Positions 50,934 to 60,796 of a stretch of DNA of 64,000 bases are shown in pieces; position 1 is the stretch's first letter, and the number at the start of each line of letters is the position of its first letter. The position numbers were made by a program, and so were the translations under genes. The notes beneath the pieces were generated by a model, which saw only the letters and a list, made by a program, of their open reading frames with translations, searched no databases and was not told the origin of the DNA. Origin of the DNA: Hyalangium gracile (lineage in GTDB: Bacteria > Myxococcota > Myxococcia > Myxococcales > Myxococcaceae); NCBI RefSeq assembly GCF_020103725.1, contig NZ_JAHXBG010000002.1:310001-374000 (forward strand), written 5' to 3'.

Positions 50934-52450
50934 TCGGGCCCCTCCTGCTGGCGCTCCTGGCGGCCAGCCCGCCACCCGACGCCTCCCCTCGAAGGTTCGC
51001 CATCGCCGTCGGCGCCAACCAGGGGATCGGTCGCGACACGCCGCTGCGGTACGCGGAGCGGGATGCCCGCTCGGTGCTGAGCGTGCTGGGCGAGGCCGGC
51101 GGAGTGCGGCCGGGAGACAGCCTGCTCCTGCTCGGGATCACCGCCAACGAGCTCCTCGCCGAGCTCGCGCGCTTTGGCGAGCGCCTCCGGACTCAGGCAC
51201 GCCCGGGCGACCAGCTCTTCGTCTACGTCTCGAGCCACGCGGAGGCGGACGCGCTGCACCTGTCCGGAACACGCCTGCCCATGCGCGAGGTGGTCCGGTT
51301 CGTGGAGCAGGCCCCCGTGGGCGTCGCGCTGCTGGTGGTGGACTCGTGCCAGTCCGGGCAGGCGGCGCGGCTCAAGGGGCTCAAGCCGCTCCCGGACATC
51401 CGCATGAGCGTGGAGCAGCCGCAGATCGCTGGCCGCGTCATCATCACCGCGTCCGCCGCGGACGAGTCCGCCCAGGAGTCGGATGCGCTCGCGGGCTCCA
51501 TCTTCACCCACCACCTGGTCGCGGCGCTTCGCGGGGCGGCGGACCTGTCGGGCGATGGCCGCATCACCCTGGCCGAGGCCTACGCCTACTCCTACGCGCG
51601 GACCATCGAGTCCTCGCTCCTGTCTCACGCGGGCGTGCAGCACCCCCACTTCCGCTTCGATCTCCAGGGACAGGGAGAGCTCGTCCTCACCTCCCCCGCC
51701 ACGGCCTCCTCGCTGCTGACGCTCGCCATCCCCGAGCCGGGAGACTGGACGGTGACCACGCCGTCCGGAGAGCCCTTCCTGGGACTGGTGCGCAAGGGCG
51801 AGGGCGTGGCGACGCTGGCCCTGCCCGCGGGCAACTACCTGCTGACGACCCGCAAGGAGCGCAGCGCCCTGACAGCGCGGGTGCAGGTGCCGCCCGCGGG
51901 CCGCGTCGAGGTGACGCGGGACCAGCTCGTGCCGAGCCGGCTGGTGTCCCACTCGCTCAAGGGCTCCTCCTCCGAGCGGTGGATGCTGCACCTGGGGCCC
52001 TCCTTCGGCCGTCCCCTCGTCCCTACCTTCGGGCCGATGGTGGGAGGCATCACCCAGCTCCAGTACGCCTGGCTGGGTGACACGGTGAATGTGGCCACGG
52101 CCGCGCTGGGCCTGAAGCACGGACGGCACGAGCAGGATGCACTCCAGCAGAACGACTTCGAGCTGCGGCTGGGCGTGGGCCGACTGATGAGCCCCCCGGA
52201 CGGCCTCCAGCTTCAGCTCACCGCGGAGCTGGGAGGCTTCCTCGCCCGGCAGTGGGAGCCGGAAACCGGGAACGCCAGCCTCGGGTTCCAGCCGTATGCC
52301 GGGCTCGGCAGCGGCGTGTGGGTGCCACTCGTGGGCCCGCTCCAGTTGACCTTCCTGGGCAATGCCGGCGCCGCCTGGGTCCGGACGCTGTCCGGGAGGA
52401 ACCTCGCCTGGACCTACGGAGGAAGCGTGGGAATGGGGCTGGTGCGATGA
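50930..52450 (+). CDS. caspase-like peptidase with C-terminal beta-barrel-like domain
   Basis: 506 residues with a signal peptide. Residues about 20-240 form a C14/metacaspase-type fold: RRFAIAVGANQG, catalytic His in YVSSHAEAD (H103) and catalytic Cys in VVDSCQSG (C140). A linker domain (240-330) is beta-rich. The last 170 residues show alternating strands ending in aromatic residues (GVGRLMSPPDGLQLQLTAEL, VWVPLVGPLQLTFLGNAGAAW), like an outer-membrane barrel. A secreted caspase-like enzyme joined to a barrel suggests a cell-surface protease, regulated by the upstream sigma/anti-sigma pair. ATGA overlaps link all four genes. Confidence 0.88.
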   Translation: MIGPLLLALLAASPPPDASPRRFAIAVGANQGIGRDTPLRYAERDARSVLSVLGEAGGVRPGDSLLLLGITANELLAELARFGERLRTQARPGDQLFVYVSSHAEADALHLSGTRLPMREVVRFVEQAPVGVALLVVDSCQSGQAARLKGLKPLPDIRMSVEQPQIAGRVIITASAADESAQESDALAGSIFTHHLVAALRGAADLSGDGRITLAEAYAYSYARTIESSLLSHAGVQHPHFRFDLQGQGELVLTSPATASSLLTLAIPEPGDWTVTTPSGEPFLGLVRKGEGVATLALPAGNYLLTTRKERSALTARVQVPPAGRVEVTRDQLVPSRLVSHSLKGSSSERWMLHLGPSFGRPLVPTFGPMVGGITQLQYAWLGDTVNVATAALGLKHGRHEQDALQQNDFELRLGVGRLMSPPDGLQLQLTAELGGFLARQWEPETGNASLGFQPYAGLGSGVWVPLVGPLQLTFLGNAGAAWVRTLSGRNLAWTYGGSVGMGLVR

Positions 52451-54234
52451 ATCGGCCCCAGCCTCCAATGACCCGCCGCCGCGCCCCGCTCCTCATGGGA
52501 GCCCTGTTGTTGCTCGCGTGCGAGCCGCTTCGGGTGGATCCCCCTGAGCCGCCCCCGCCGCCGCCTTCTGAACTCACCATCACTCTGGACACGACCGATG
52601 CGGCCTTCTGCCCGGCGGGTCGGAAAGTGACGCTCTCCGCCACCGTGACGGGAGCGACACCGGACGAGGTCTCCCTCTACGCAGACACGCTCCCGGTCAA
52701 GACGCTCTCGGCGCCATACAGCTACACCCTGAACTGCGACACCTACCAGGAAGGGAGGTTCTCCTTCTGGATGAAGGCCACCCTCGGCGACCAGTCCTTC
52801 GTGAGCCTCTCCAGAACCGTGACCGTGGACCGGACTCCCCCACAGATCAACAACCTGAATCCACAGACGCGCTTCCCTTCCATGAACGAGCCGCTGGAGT
52901 TCGTCTTCTCGGAGGCCATGGATCCGAAGTCGCTCCAGGGCGCCCCCATCCGAGTGCTCGACGAGAACGGCACACCGGTCCCCAGCCAGGTGAGCCTGTC
53001 GCAGGACGGACTCCACCTCCGGCTCATCCCGAACGCACCACTGGCGCTCCCGAAGACCCTGACGCCCGAGCTGCCCCCCTTGATGCTCACCGATCGGGCC
53101 GGCAATCCGCTCCCCGCCAACGCCTGGATCCCGCAGAGCGTCACCTACTGGCCCTTCACTCGCGCGGGCGCTGCCCTCAGCGGGGAGATGATTGAAGAGG
53201 CGGACTTCGCCCTCGACCACTGGAAGACCCGTCGTGTCCTGACCTGGACCGAGACCCACGCGTGGAGGGATCAGCCGCGGCTCGTGGTCGCGCGTTGGAC
53301 GGAGGCGGGCTGGAAGGAGCTTCCAACGCCGCGGCAGGAGGACGAGGACAGCAAAGCCCCTTTCTCGCCCAGGGTCGCCATGGACAGGACCGGCCGGATC
53401 GTCCTCGCCTGGGCTGAAGGGGCGCCGGACGCTTTCGTCTACGTGAAGCGCTACGACGGAACGAGCTGGCAATCCCTGGGCACTCCGAGTTCCGTGAAGG
53501 GAGGAGAAGTGTCGGGGCTCGTCATGACGCTCGAGTCCGACGGAGATCCGGTCCTCGCCTGGGCGGACCAGAACGATACCATCAACGTGGCTCGCTGGGA
53601 GCACACCGGCTGGAACACCTTGGGAGGGCCGTTCGAGGCCAACCCGGGGCCAGGCACCCCCGCGCGGTTCCCGGCGATCGCCGCTGAAGCCGACCAGGTG
53701 ATGGTGGCCTGGTCCGAGATTCCGATCGGGCAGGACCAGCCGCATGTCATTGTCTGGGAATACCTGAACCACGGCTGGGCCCCGGTGGGAATCCCGCTCC
53801 TGGTAGACGCTACGTCGGGTTGCTCCGCGACGGGGATTGCTCTCGTGCTGAAGAACAGCCTGCCCCTCGTGGCCTGGACCGAGGAGCCAGAGAAGTCCCT
53901 GCGCTCCGCCATCTACTTCTCGCGCATGGAACCCAGCATCGGATGGACCCCGCCGGAGGCTGTGCTGAAACCGACGGAGGGCTATTCCGCGAGCGCACCC
54001 AGGCTCGTGCTGGGCACGGATGAAGCTCCCTGGGTCGCCTGGCAGCGCCAGGACGGGCCGTCCATCTCCGAGCACATCCTCTATCGAAAGAGAAGCGAGA
54101 GCGGCTGGGGACCCGAGCAGGTCGCCATCGGAGGCGGCCTCGTCAACTTCCAGTTGGACGCGCAGGACATCCCCTGGGTCGCCGTGAGGAGGCGCGTGCC
54201 TCCAGAGGGATTGATGCTGACGCGCCCACAGTGA
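52447..54234 (+). CDS. lipoprotein with Ig-like domain and propeller-like repeats
   Basis: 595 residues. Lipobox LLLLAC after a short basic start, then a Pro-rich stretch. Residues about 130-240 form an Ig-like domain of the type found in secreted Big_5 proteins (FPSMNEPLEFVFSEAMDPKS). From about 260 to the end are four to six repeats of roughly 60-65 residues with W- and LAW-rich motifs (VLAWAEGAPDAFVYV, PVLAWADQNDTINVARWE, MVAWSEIPIGQDQPH), probably a beta-propeller. Last gene of the sigma/caspase operon. No enzymatic signature is seen. Confidence 0.85.
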   Translation: MNRPQPPMTRRRAPLLMGALLLLACEPLRVDPPEPPPPPPSELTITLDTTDAAFCPAGRKVTLSATVTGATPDEVSLYADTLPVKTLSAPYSYTLNCDTYQEGRFSFWMKATLGDQSFVSLSRTVTVDRTPPQINNLNPQTRFPSMNEPLEFVFSEAMDPKSLQGAPIRVLDENGTPVPSQVSLSQDGLHLRLIPNAPLALPKTLTPELPPLMLTDRAGNPLPANAWIPQSVTYWPFTRAGAALSGEMIEEADFALDHWKTRRVLTWTETHAWRDQPRLVVARWTEAGWKELPTPRQEDEDSKAPFSPRVAMDRTGRIVLAWAEGAPDAFVYVKRYDGTSWQSLGTPSSVKGGEVSGLVMTLESDGDPVLAWADQNDTINVARWEHTGWNTLGGPFEANPGPGTPARFPAIAAEADQVMVAWSEIPIGQDQPHVIVWEYLNHGWAPVGIPLLVDATSGCSATGIALVLKNSLPLVAWTEEPEKSLRSAIYFSRMEPSIGWTPPEAVLKPTEGYSASAPRLVLGTDEAPWVAWQRQDGPSISEHILYRKRSESGWGPEQVAIGGGLVNFQLDAQDIPWVAVRRRVPPEGLMLTRPQ

Positions 54235-54312
54235 GCTTGCCGTCCCACTCCCGGGTAAGCTCCCATGGCATGACTCCAGCGGGGTCCCACGGAGAAAGGC
54301 AGGGAGAGGGTT

Positions 54313-56091
54313 ATGAAGGAGCTCGTGGTCGGCATCGGCAACAGCGTGCACGACGGCGCCATCGCGCTCTGCACGAACGAGGGGGTGTTCGCCGAAGCCT
54401 TCGAGCGGCACATGCAGGTGAAGCGAGCGCTCGGCTGCAATGGCCTGTTCTCGTCGTGGCGACCGCTCCGAGCGGCCTTGAACCGCGTCGGCATCAGCCC
54501 CGCCTCCCTTCAGCGCGCCTCGATCCGGACCACCTGGAACTACAACGACGAGGACTTCGCCGCCATGCGTCGCCCGATAGCGCATGAGGGCTCCGACGAT
54601 GGCTACCTGGCGATGATCACCAGCACCTCCGCCTGGGACTCCGCGATCGCGGTGCAGCTCGGCTGGCTCCTGCGGGGCGAGTTCCCTCATGTCCACCCGT
54701 CACTCGGGGAGGTGCTGCCCTCCGGACCAGGCTCGCTGCTGCGCTTCGCCGTGCCTCGCACCGCGCCGGTCGAGATCGACCGGAGCTCCGTGCCGCATCA
54801 CCTGGCGCACGCCGCCCACGCGGTCTACACCTCGCCGTTCGACCGCTGCGTGGCGCTCGTCATCGACGGCGCGGACGAGCGCACGAGCATCGACGTGTTC
54901 TCGTTCGCCGACGACACCTTCCGGCCCATCTCGTCGACGGGCTCCGAGCACAGCCTCGGCCACCTCTACGGCGTCGTCACCCAGCAGTGTGGCTTCCAGT
55001 ACTGGGAAGGCGAGGAGTGGAAGGTGATGGGCATGGCGGCGCACGGAGAGCGTGTGCCGGAGCTGTACCGGTTCTTCCATGATCGCACCCACGTGGACGG
55101 GCTCCAGGTGAAGCTCTCCCTGGGCATGTCGTGGCTCGACGAGCTGCTCGCGCTGCTTCGTCCCGGGAGCGGCAAGACGGGCGTGCTCCAGGCGGCGAAC
55201 CTGGCGCGCTCGTTCCAGGACTACTTCGCCGACACCGTCGTGGCGCTCGTGAAGAACGTGCATGCCCTGGGGATCTCCGACAACCTGGCCTACGCTGGCG
55301 GCTGCGCCCTCAACTCGGCGGCGAACGGACGCATCGTGCGCGAGACGGGGTTCCGCCGGCTCCACGTGCCCAGCGCCCCGGCCGACGACGGCAACGCGCT
55401 CGGCGCCGCGCTGTACGAGCGCCATTCGGTGCGGCGCATCCCTCGGACGCCGACGATTGCCTCACCCTACCTGGGCAGCACGATCGATCTCGAGGAGCTG
55501 GAGCGCGCGCTGTCGTTCGCGACGTTCGACGCCGTCCGCATCGACGACGAGCAGGAGCTGTGCGACCGCACGGCCGCCGCCCTCGCGCGAGGCGAGATCG
55601 TCGGCTGGGTGCAGGGGCGTGCCGAGTTCGGGCCGCGTGCCCTCGGGAACCGATCGATCCTGGCCGACCCCCGGCGCGGCGACATGCGCGACATCATCAA
55701 CGAGCGGGTGAAGTTCCGCGAGCAGTACCGTCCGCTCGCGCCGGCGATCCTGCACGAGCACGGCGAGCGGTTCTTCCAGGGCTACGAGGAGAGCCCGTAC
55801 ATGGAGCGGGCGCTCCCCTTCCGCGACGAGGTGAAGGCGCTGGTCCCCGCGGTGGTGCACCTGGACGGCACCGGGCGGCTGCAGTCCGTCACGAGGGAGC
55901 GCAACGCCCTCTTCCACGGGCTGCTCAGCGCGTTCGAGCGCCAGACGGGCATTCCGATGCTCGTCAACACCTCCTACAACGTCATGGGCAAGCCGATCTC
56001 CCACAGCGCGAACGATGTGTTGACGGTCTTCGCCACGACGGGCCTCCACCTCCTCGTCGTGGGGCCTTGGATGATCCGCAAGCGCTCCTGA
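54313..56091 (+). CDS. NodU/CmcH-type carbamoyltransferase
   Basis: 592 residues of the family that transfers carbamoyl from carbamoyl phosphate to hydroxyl groups of sugars or antibiotics (NodU, CmcH, TobZ). The N-terminal YrdC/Kae1-like half has the metal-binding histidines in VPHHLAHAAHA, and the GCALNSAANG and GRAEFGPRALGNRSI motifs follow. The C-terminal half with PAILHEHGERFF and FNTSYN-like NTSYNVMGKP matches the second domain. No biosynthetic cluster is adjacent, so the carbamoylated product is unknown. Confidence 0.95.
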   Translation: MKELVVGIGNSVHDGAIALCTNEGVFAEAFERHMQVKRALGCNGLFSSWRPLRAALNRVGISPASLQRASIRTTWNYNDEDFAAMRRPIAHEGSDDGYLAMITSTSAWDSAIAVQLGWLLRGEFPHVHPSLGEVLPSGPGSLLRFAVPRTAPVEIDRSSVPHHLAHAAHAVYTSPFDRCVALVIDGADERTSIDVFSFADDTFRPISSTGSEHSLGHLYGVVTQQCGFQYWEGEEWKVMGMAAHGERVPELYRFFHDRTHVDGLQVKLSLGMSWLDELLALLRPGSGKTGVLQAANLARSFQDYFADTVVALVKNVHALGISDNLAYAGGCALNSAANGRIVRETGFRRLHVPSAPADDGNALGAALYERHSVRRIPRTPTIASPYLGSTIDLEELERALSFATFDAVRIDDEQELCDRTAAALARGEIVGWVQGRAEFGPRALGNRSILADPRRGDMRDIINERVKFREQYRPLAPAILHEHGERFFQGYEESPYMERALPFRDEVKALVPAVVHLDGTGRLQSVTRERNALFHGLLSAFERQTGIPMLVNTSYNVMGKPISHSANDVLTVFATTGLHLLVVGPWMIRKRS

Positions 56092-56202
56092 CACCGCGAC
56101 GACTGCGTGGACCGGTCCCTCCCTGCGGCTGCCTCGGCCGGTACATCTCGCGTGGGCCTCGTGATGGGCGCCAACGCGGTGATGATGGGCTCGGTTCCCA
56201 GC

Positions 56203-58491
56203 TCAGGGCGTATACAACTCCGCCGTCGTGGTCTCGCCAATGCCCACCCCCGCGGCGAGCACCTTGCCGTTGGGCAGCAGCGTCGCCGTGTGCCACGCGC
56301 GAGCAGAGGCCATGGTGTCCGTCGAACTCCACGTGCCGGCGACCGGGTCGTAAACCTCCGCCGTCGCCAGCCCGATGGTGCTGTTACTGCCTCCCGCGAT
56401 GAGCACCTTGCCGTCGGGCAGGAGTGTCGCGGTGTGAGCAAGGCGGCGTTGGGTCATGAGGCCCGCCGCGCTCCACGTCCCGAAGGCCGGGTCATACACC
56501 TCCGCGGTCATGAGGGCGTCGTCGCTGACTCCGCCGGTGATGAGCACCCTGCCGTCGGGCAGTCGTGTCGCCCGATGGTAGGCGCGAGGTTCGCTCATGG
56601 CGCCTGTCGTGCTCCAGGTACCCGAGGATGGATCATAGAGCTCCGCTGTCGCGAGATCGCCCGTCCCGTTGCGCCCTCCCGTGACGAGCACCTTGCCGTC
56701 GAGCAGGAGCGTCTCCGTGTGCACGGAGCGCTGCTGGGCCATGGCGCCCGTCATGCTCCAGGTGCCCGAGGACGGGTCGTAGAGCTCCGCCGTCGCGAGG
56801 TCGCCAGTTCCGCTGGATCCCCCGACGACGAGCACCCTGCCGTCGGGCAGCAGTGTCGCCGTGTGCATGTAGTGAGGTGAAGCCATGGCACCAGTCATGC
56901 TCCAGATACTGGTCGCCGGGTCGTACACCTCCGCGCTCGCAAGGAAGTTGCCGCCAGATCCCCCCGCGACGAGCACCCTGCCGTCAGGCAGCAGTGTCGC
57001 CGTGTGACTTTCACGACTGGAGTTCAGGGAACCTGTCGCGGACCAGGTGTCGGTCGCCGGGTCGTACAACTCCGCGGTCCCGAGCAGGTTGAACCCCATT
57101 CCTCCCGCGGCGAGCACCCTTCCGTTGGGCAGGAGCGTCGCCGTGTGCAGCCAACGACCCGAGACCATGGGGCCCGTCGTCGTCCAACCCGTGAAGGAAC
57201 ACGCCGGAAGCCCCATCACCTCGAAGCCTCGCGTGGCAGTGAGGCCGAAGAGATTCGTGACGGTGACGGTCACGACAGGGGGCGTGCCGGCGATGGCGCA
57301 GGACGGGGCCCTCCAGGTGATGCGGCTGTGCGTGGAGTCGCCGGTCGGCGTGCCCAACGTGCCGGCAGTGGTCTCCCAGGAGAAGGTGAGCGCGGAGCCC
57401 TGCGGGTCGCTGGCGGCCATCTCGTAGGTGAGCACATCGCCTGGATTGGCGGTGTCCGAGGAGCGGTAGGTGCGGAGGATGACGGGCGCGAGGTGCTGGA
57501 CGGGGGGCGTGTTGCTGACACACAGGGCGACAGTGCCCGTGTTGTGCCCTCCGTGCCCGTCGGACACGGAGATGCTCAGCCGGCAGTTGTTGCAGGCCTC
57601 GGCCGGCGCGAGCGAGGGCGTGAATTGAGCGATGCTGGAACTTGCGTTGCTCCAGGTGCCTGCGCACGAGGCGCTCCAGGAGTAGGAGAGGCCGTCCCCG
57701 TCTGAATCCGAAGCCGTGACGGACACCGACGTCGGCTGCCCGACGACGAGCTGCGTGGGCGAGGCCACGAGCAAGGTCACTTCAGGGGTGCTGTTGAAGG
57801 AGATGGACAGCTCGGCCTCACCCTCGCTCTCGGGCAGAACATTGACGACCAGCAGGGCGCTGGAGGCCAGGCCACGTGAATCCGTCACCGTGAGTGTCAG
57901 CGTTTGAATCCCGGTGGAGGCCGGCGCCGTCCACGAGGTGAAGCGCCCGGAGGTCGAGGAGAAGGTGCCCGCGGTGGCGCTCCACGCGTAGCCAAGCGTG
58001 TCATCGGGGTTCGGGTCATGCGCGGAGGCGTGGAGGGAGACGGTGCCACCGGCCGCCACGGTGCTGGGGGAGGCTGTGACGAAGTCGATGATTGGCGCTT
58101 CGTTCTCGAAGGGCGGAGGTGGGTTGATTTGCTGGAGGGTGATGGCGACGAGGGTCGTCTGGTTGGCGAAGATGGAGACGCCGGAGGCGGAGCCCAAGAA
58201 GATCAGGGTGCCGGAAGCGTCATAGGCCCGAGCGGCGAAAGCTCGGTCGGTGCCGGCGGGGATGTTGCCGATGGTGCCGCCCCACACGCCATTCGTGGCA
58301 GCGAGGTCAACCCACACGGAAGGAATGTCCGGTCCACCCGAGGCGACCGCGACGCGGGCGATGGTGGATGAGAGAGATTGTGGCACCGATACGGCGAACC
58401 GCGCCGTCCCCGTGTCCCCGGACGTGGCTCCACAACCCGCGAACAGCGCCGCCGCGAGCGTCAGCACCAGCTGAATGCCTGCTCTTTTCAT
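56203..58491 (-). CDS. kelch-repeat lipoprotein with Ig/PKD-like domains
   Basis: The ATG at 58491 with GAGGGGG 6 bases upstream gives 762 residues, lipobox FAGC (Cys about 21). Two to four Ig/PKD-like domains (VTVTNLFGLTATRGFEVMG, LTLTVTDSRGLASS) follow. The last 340 residues are six to seven kelch motifs of about 48 residues (LLPDGRVLVVGG, TAELYDPSSGTWSMTG) with nearly identical adjacent copies, forming a beta-propeller. Such proteins are common on myxobacterial surfaces. A binding function is likely; no enzyme motif is present. Confidence 0.9.
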   Translation of the reverse strand: MKRAGIQLVLTLAAALFAGCGATSGDTGTARFAVSVPQSLSSTIARVAVASGGPDIPSVWVDLAATNGVWGGTIGNIPAGTDRAFAARAYDASGTLIFLGSASGVSIFANQTTLVAITLQQINPPPPFENEAPIIDFVTASPSTVAAGGTVSLHASAHDPNPDDTLGYAWSATAGTFSSTSGRFTSWTAPASTGIQTLTLTVTDSRGLASSALLVVNVLPESEGEAELSISFNSTPEVTLLVASPTQLVVGQPTSVSVTASDSDGDGLSYSWSASCAGTWSNASSSIAQFTPSLAPAEACNNCRLSISVSDGHGGHNTGTVALCVSNTPPVQHLAPVILRTYRSSDTANPGDVLTYEMAASDPQGSALTFSWETTAGTLGTPTGDSTHSRITWRAPSCAIAGTPPVVTVTVTNLFGLTATRGFEVMGLPACSFTGWTTTGPMVSGRWLHTATLLPNGRVLAAGGMGFNLLGTAELYDPATDTWSATGSLNSSRESHTATLLPDGRVLVAGGSGGNFLASAEVYDPATSIWSMTGAMASPHYMHTATLLPDGRVLVVGGSSGTGDLATAELYDPSSGTWSMTGAMAQQRSVHTETLLLDGKVLVTGGRNGTGDLATAELYDPSSGTWSTTGAMSEPRAYHRATRLPDGRVLITGGVSDDALMTAEVYDPAFGTWSAAGLMTQRRLAHTATLLPDGKVLIAGGSNSTIGLATAEVYDPVAGTWSSTDTMASARAWHTATLLPNGKVLAAGVGIGETTTAELYTP
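56260..57190 (-). repeat. tandem kelch-coding repeats of about 144 bases
   Basis: The kelch-coding part consists of tandem units of about 144 bases (48 codons) with high identity between neighbours (for example the units centred near 56640 and 56780). This is a substrate for copy-number change by recombination. Confidence 0.8.
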
Positions 58492-58881
58492 GAATGTCCC
58501 CCTCTTGCCGCGAGTGTGAGCCTCGCGAAGCAGTCGCAGCGCATGAGAGAACTTCGAGCAGGGCGCGAGAACGTCCCACCGGCGAGTGCCCTTCCTGCTG
58601 GCGATGAAGACGATCATCCAGGATGGCAGGCATCACCGTCCATGACCCGGGCAGGCGGCTCGCCGTCATCTACTGGACCGCGCCCGCCTCCTCCGCGCCT
58701 GTTCTCACGTGAGATGTCGCGCTCTGGGTTGACTCTTGCGCCGGGGTTTCCGAGCTCCCAGGGCGTCCGTCGAAGGTCATGGAGCCTCCCCGCAGGGCGG
58801 TTGTTGGGTCGGACGGAGCCCTCCACCTTGTGCCGGAAAATGCATGCCTGGGGTGCACCCAGCCATGTGGAGGAACCGGCC
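58492..58881. other. divergent intergenic region
   Basis: A 390-base gap between the minus-strand kelch gene and the plus-strand EEP gene. A frame of 29 codons from 58622 is open but has no convincing ribosome site. I see no gene; the region must hold two promoters. Confidence 0.4.
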
Positions 58882-59871
58882 ATGGGAGATCGAGTACGCA
58901 TCGCCACGTTCAACCTGGAGAACTTCGACGAGAAGCCCGGGTCGAAGCCCCCGCTTGCCGAGCGTATCGCGTTGATGCGCCCCCAGTTGCTGCGGGTGGA
59001 CGCTGACATCCTGTGCCTCCAGGAGGTGCACGGGCAGATGGTGGACGGGCACCTGGAGCTGCGTGCCCTGGAGCGCCTCCTCCATGACACGCGGTACGCC
59101 GGCTACCACCAGGTCTCCACCCACGTCCCTGGGGGCACTGGGCCGATGACGCAGCGCAACCTCGTCATCCTCTCGCGCTTCGAGATCCTCGAATACGCGC
59201 AACACCTCAATGATCTGGTGCCCGCCCCGCTCTACCGGATGGTGACGGCTGACCCTCCGGAGCAGAACGCGGCGGAGATCCGCTGGGAGCGCCCCCTGCT
59301 GCACGCCCGGGTGCGGCTGCCGGGTGGGGCCTCGCTCCACATCATCAACCTGCACCTCAAGTCACGCATCCCCACGGACATCCCCAACCAGAAGGTGAAC
59401 GACTTCACCTGGAAGAGCGCCTCGGCGTGGGCGGAGGGGGCCTTCATCTCCATGATGAGGCGGGTGGGGCAAGCCCTGGAGGCGCGCCGCCTCGTGGACC
59501 AACTCTTCGACGCGGACGAGAGCGCCCTCATCGCCGTCTGCGGCGACCTCAACGCGGACTCCGACGAGGTGCCCGTCGAGGCGCTACGCGGGGACGTGGA
59601 GAACACGAGCAACCCCAAGCTGGTCAGGCGCGTGCTCGTCTCGTGCGAGCGCAGCGTCCCCGAGCCCGCTCGCTACTCGCTGCTGCACCGGGGCAAAGGC
59701 CAGATGTTCGACCACATCCTCGCTTCGCGCGCGCTGCTTGCGGCCTACCAGCACACGGAGATCCACAACGAGTTGCTGCACGACGAGTCCATTGCCTTCG
59801 CCACCGACGAGCTGTACCCCGAGTCGGACCACTCACCCGTCATCGCTGAGTTCCAGATGATGGGCGCATAG
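58882..59871 (+). CDS. endonuclease/exonuclease/phosphatase family protein
   Basis: The ATG at 58882 (MGDRVR) has GGAGG 8 bases upstream and gives 329 residues. EEP signature residues are visible: RIATFNLENFDE with N11 and E13, LQEVHG, INLHLKS, CGDLNADSDE and PESDHSPV near the end, supplying the metal ligands and general base. No signal peptide. The family hydrolyses DNA, RNA, lipids or sugar phosphates; the substrate cannot be told. Confidence 0.9.
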   Translation: MGDRVRIATFNLENFDEKPGSKPPLAERIALMRPQLLRVDADILCLQEVHGQMVDGHLELRALERLLHDTRYAGYHQVSTHVPGGTGPMTQRNLVILSRFEILEYAQHLNDLVPAPLYRMVTADPPEQNAAEIRWERPLLHARVRLPGGASLHIINLHLKSRIPTDIPNQKVNDFTWKSASAWAEGAFISMMRRVGQALEARRLVDQLFDADESALIAVCGDLNADSDEVPVEALRGDVENTSNPKLVRRVLVSCERSVPEPARYSLLHRGKGQMFDHILASRALLAAYQHTEIHNELLHDESIAFATDELYPESDHSPVIAEFQMMGA

Positions 59872-59920
59872 GCGGGGGCCTGTTTCGAGTGGGCTTGCCC
59901 CGGTTTGGTGGACACGGGGG

Positions 59921-60796
59921 TTATGCTGCCAACTTAGCAGGTAGGGCGGTCCGCTCATACTCCCAAGGACTCAAGTAGCCCAGGCCCGAGTGCCGCCGGC
60001 GTCGGTTGTAGAAGACCTCGATGTACTCGAAGAGCGCCGAGCGGGCTTGGTGCCGGGTGGTGAAGTCGGTGAGGTAGACCGGCTCCATCTTCAGGGTGCT
60101 GAAGAAGCTCTCCACGACGGCGTTGTCCCAGCAGTTGCCCTTCCTGGACATGCTGCACTGGATGCCTCGGCAAGCCAGTGCCTGCCGGTACTCGGCGCTG
60201 GCATACTGGCTACCGCGATCGGAGTGGTGGATGAGCCCTTGGGGCGGCTGTCGCCCCTCCAGAGCCATCTCGAGGGCTCCGAGCACCAGCTGGGTGTCGA
60301 TGTGCTCGCTCATGGACCAGCCGACCACCCTGCGTGAGAACAAGTCGAGCACCACGGCCAGGTACAGCCAGCCTTCGCCCGTCCACACGTAGGTGATGTC
60401 CGTGGCCCAGGTGCTGTTGGGCTGGTCGGGGGAGAAGTCGCGCTCCAGCACGTTGGGAGCCACCGGGTTTTCGTGGTTGGAATCGGGGGTGCGCACCGCG
60501 CGACGCTTCCTGCGGGCCGCCAGCTGCTGCTTCTTCATCAGCCGAGCCACCCGCTTGCGGCTCACCTTGCGGCCCCGGGCTCGCATCTCCGCATGCACCC
60601 GGGGGCTGCCGTAGGTGCCTCGGCTCTCCTGGTGCACCTTCGCCACCTCCTCGGCCAGCTGCTGGTCCTCCTGCTGGCGTGCGGACTCCGGGCGCTGTTT
60701 CCAGGCGTAGAAACCCGAACGGGACACTCCCAGCTGCTCGCACATGAACTCGATGGGGAAGTGGGCCTTCTGCGCGTCGATGAACTCGAACCTCAC
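59921..60796 (-). CDS. IS3-family transposase OrfB (DDE)
   Basis: OrfB carries the integrase-type core with catalytic residues in WATDITYV (Asp), HHSDRGSQY (Asp) and AVVESFFSTLK (Glu), and the IS3-typical helix-turn-helix region with RHSGLGYLSPWEYE at its end. It can start at GTG 60796, but it is normally made as an OrfAB fusion by -1 frameshifting at an A7G run in the end of orfA (60826-60832 on this strand), and the orfB frame is open back to that site. Confidence 0.93.
   Translation of the reverse strand: MRFEFIDAQKAHFPIEFMCEQLGVSRSGFYAWKQRPESARQQEDQQLAEEVAKVHQESRGTYGSPRVHAEMRARGRKVSRKRVARLMKKQQLAARRKRRAVRTPDSNHENPVAPNVLERDFSPDQPNSTWATDITYVWTGEGWLYLAVVLDLFSRRVVGWSMSEHIDTQLVLGALEMALEGRQPPQGLIHHSDRGSQYASAEYRQALACRGIQCSMSRKGNCWDNAVVESFFSTLKMEPVYLTDFTTRHQARSALFEYIEVFYNRRRRHSGLGYLSPWEYERTALPAKLAA

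Noticed and set aside
54313-56091. Carbamoyltransferase as part of a secondary-metabolite cluster
   Set aside because: Flanking genes are a propeller lipoprotein and a kelch lipoprotein, not biosynthetic.
56260-57190. CRISPR-like repeat array
   Set aside because: The repeats are 144-base coding units in one frame, with no unique spacers.
58622-58711. 29-codon frame in the kelch/EEP intergenic region
   Set aside because: No convincing ribosome site and no similarity or conservation evidence.
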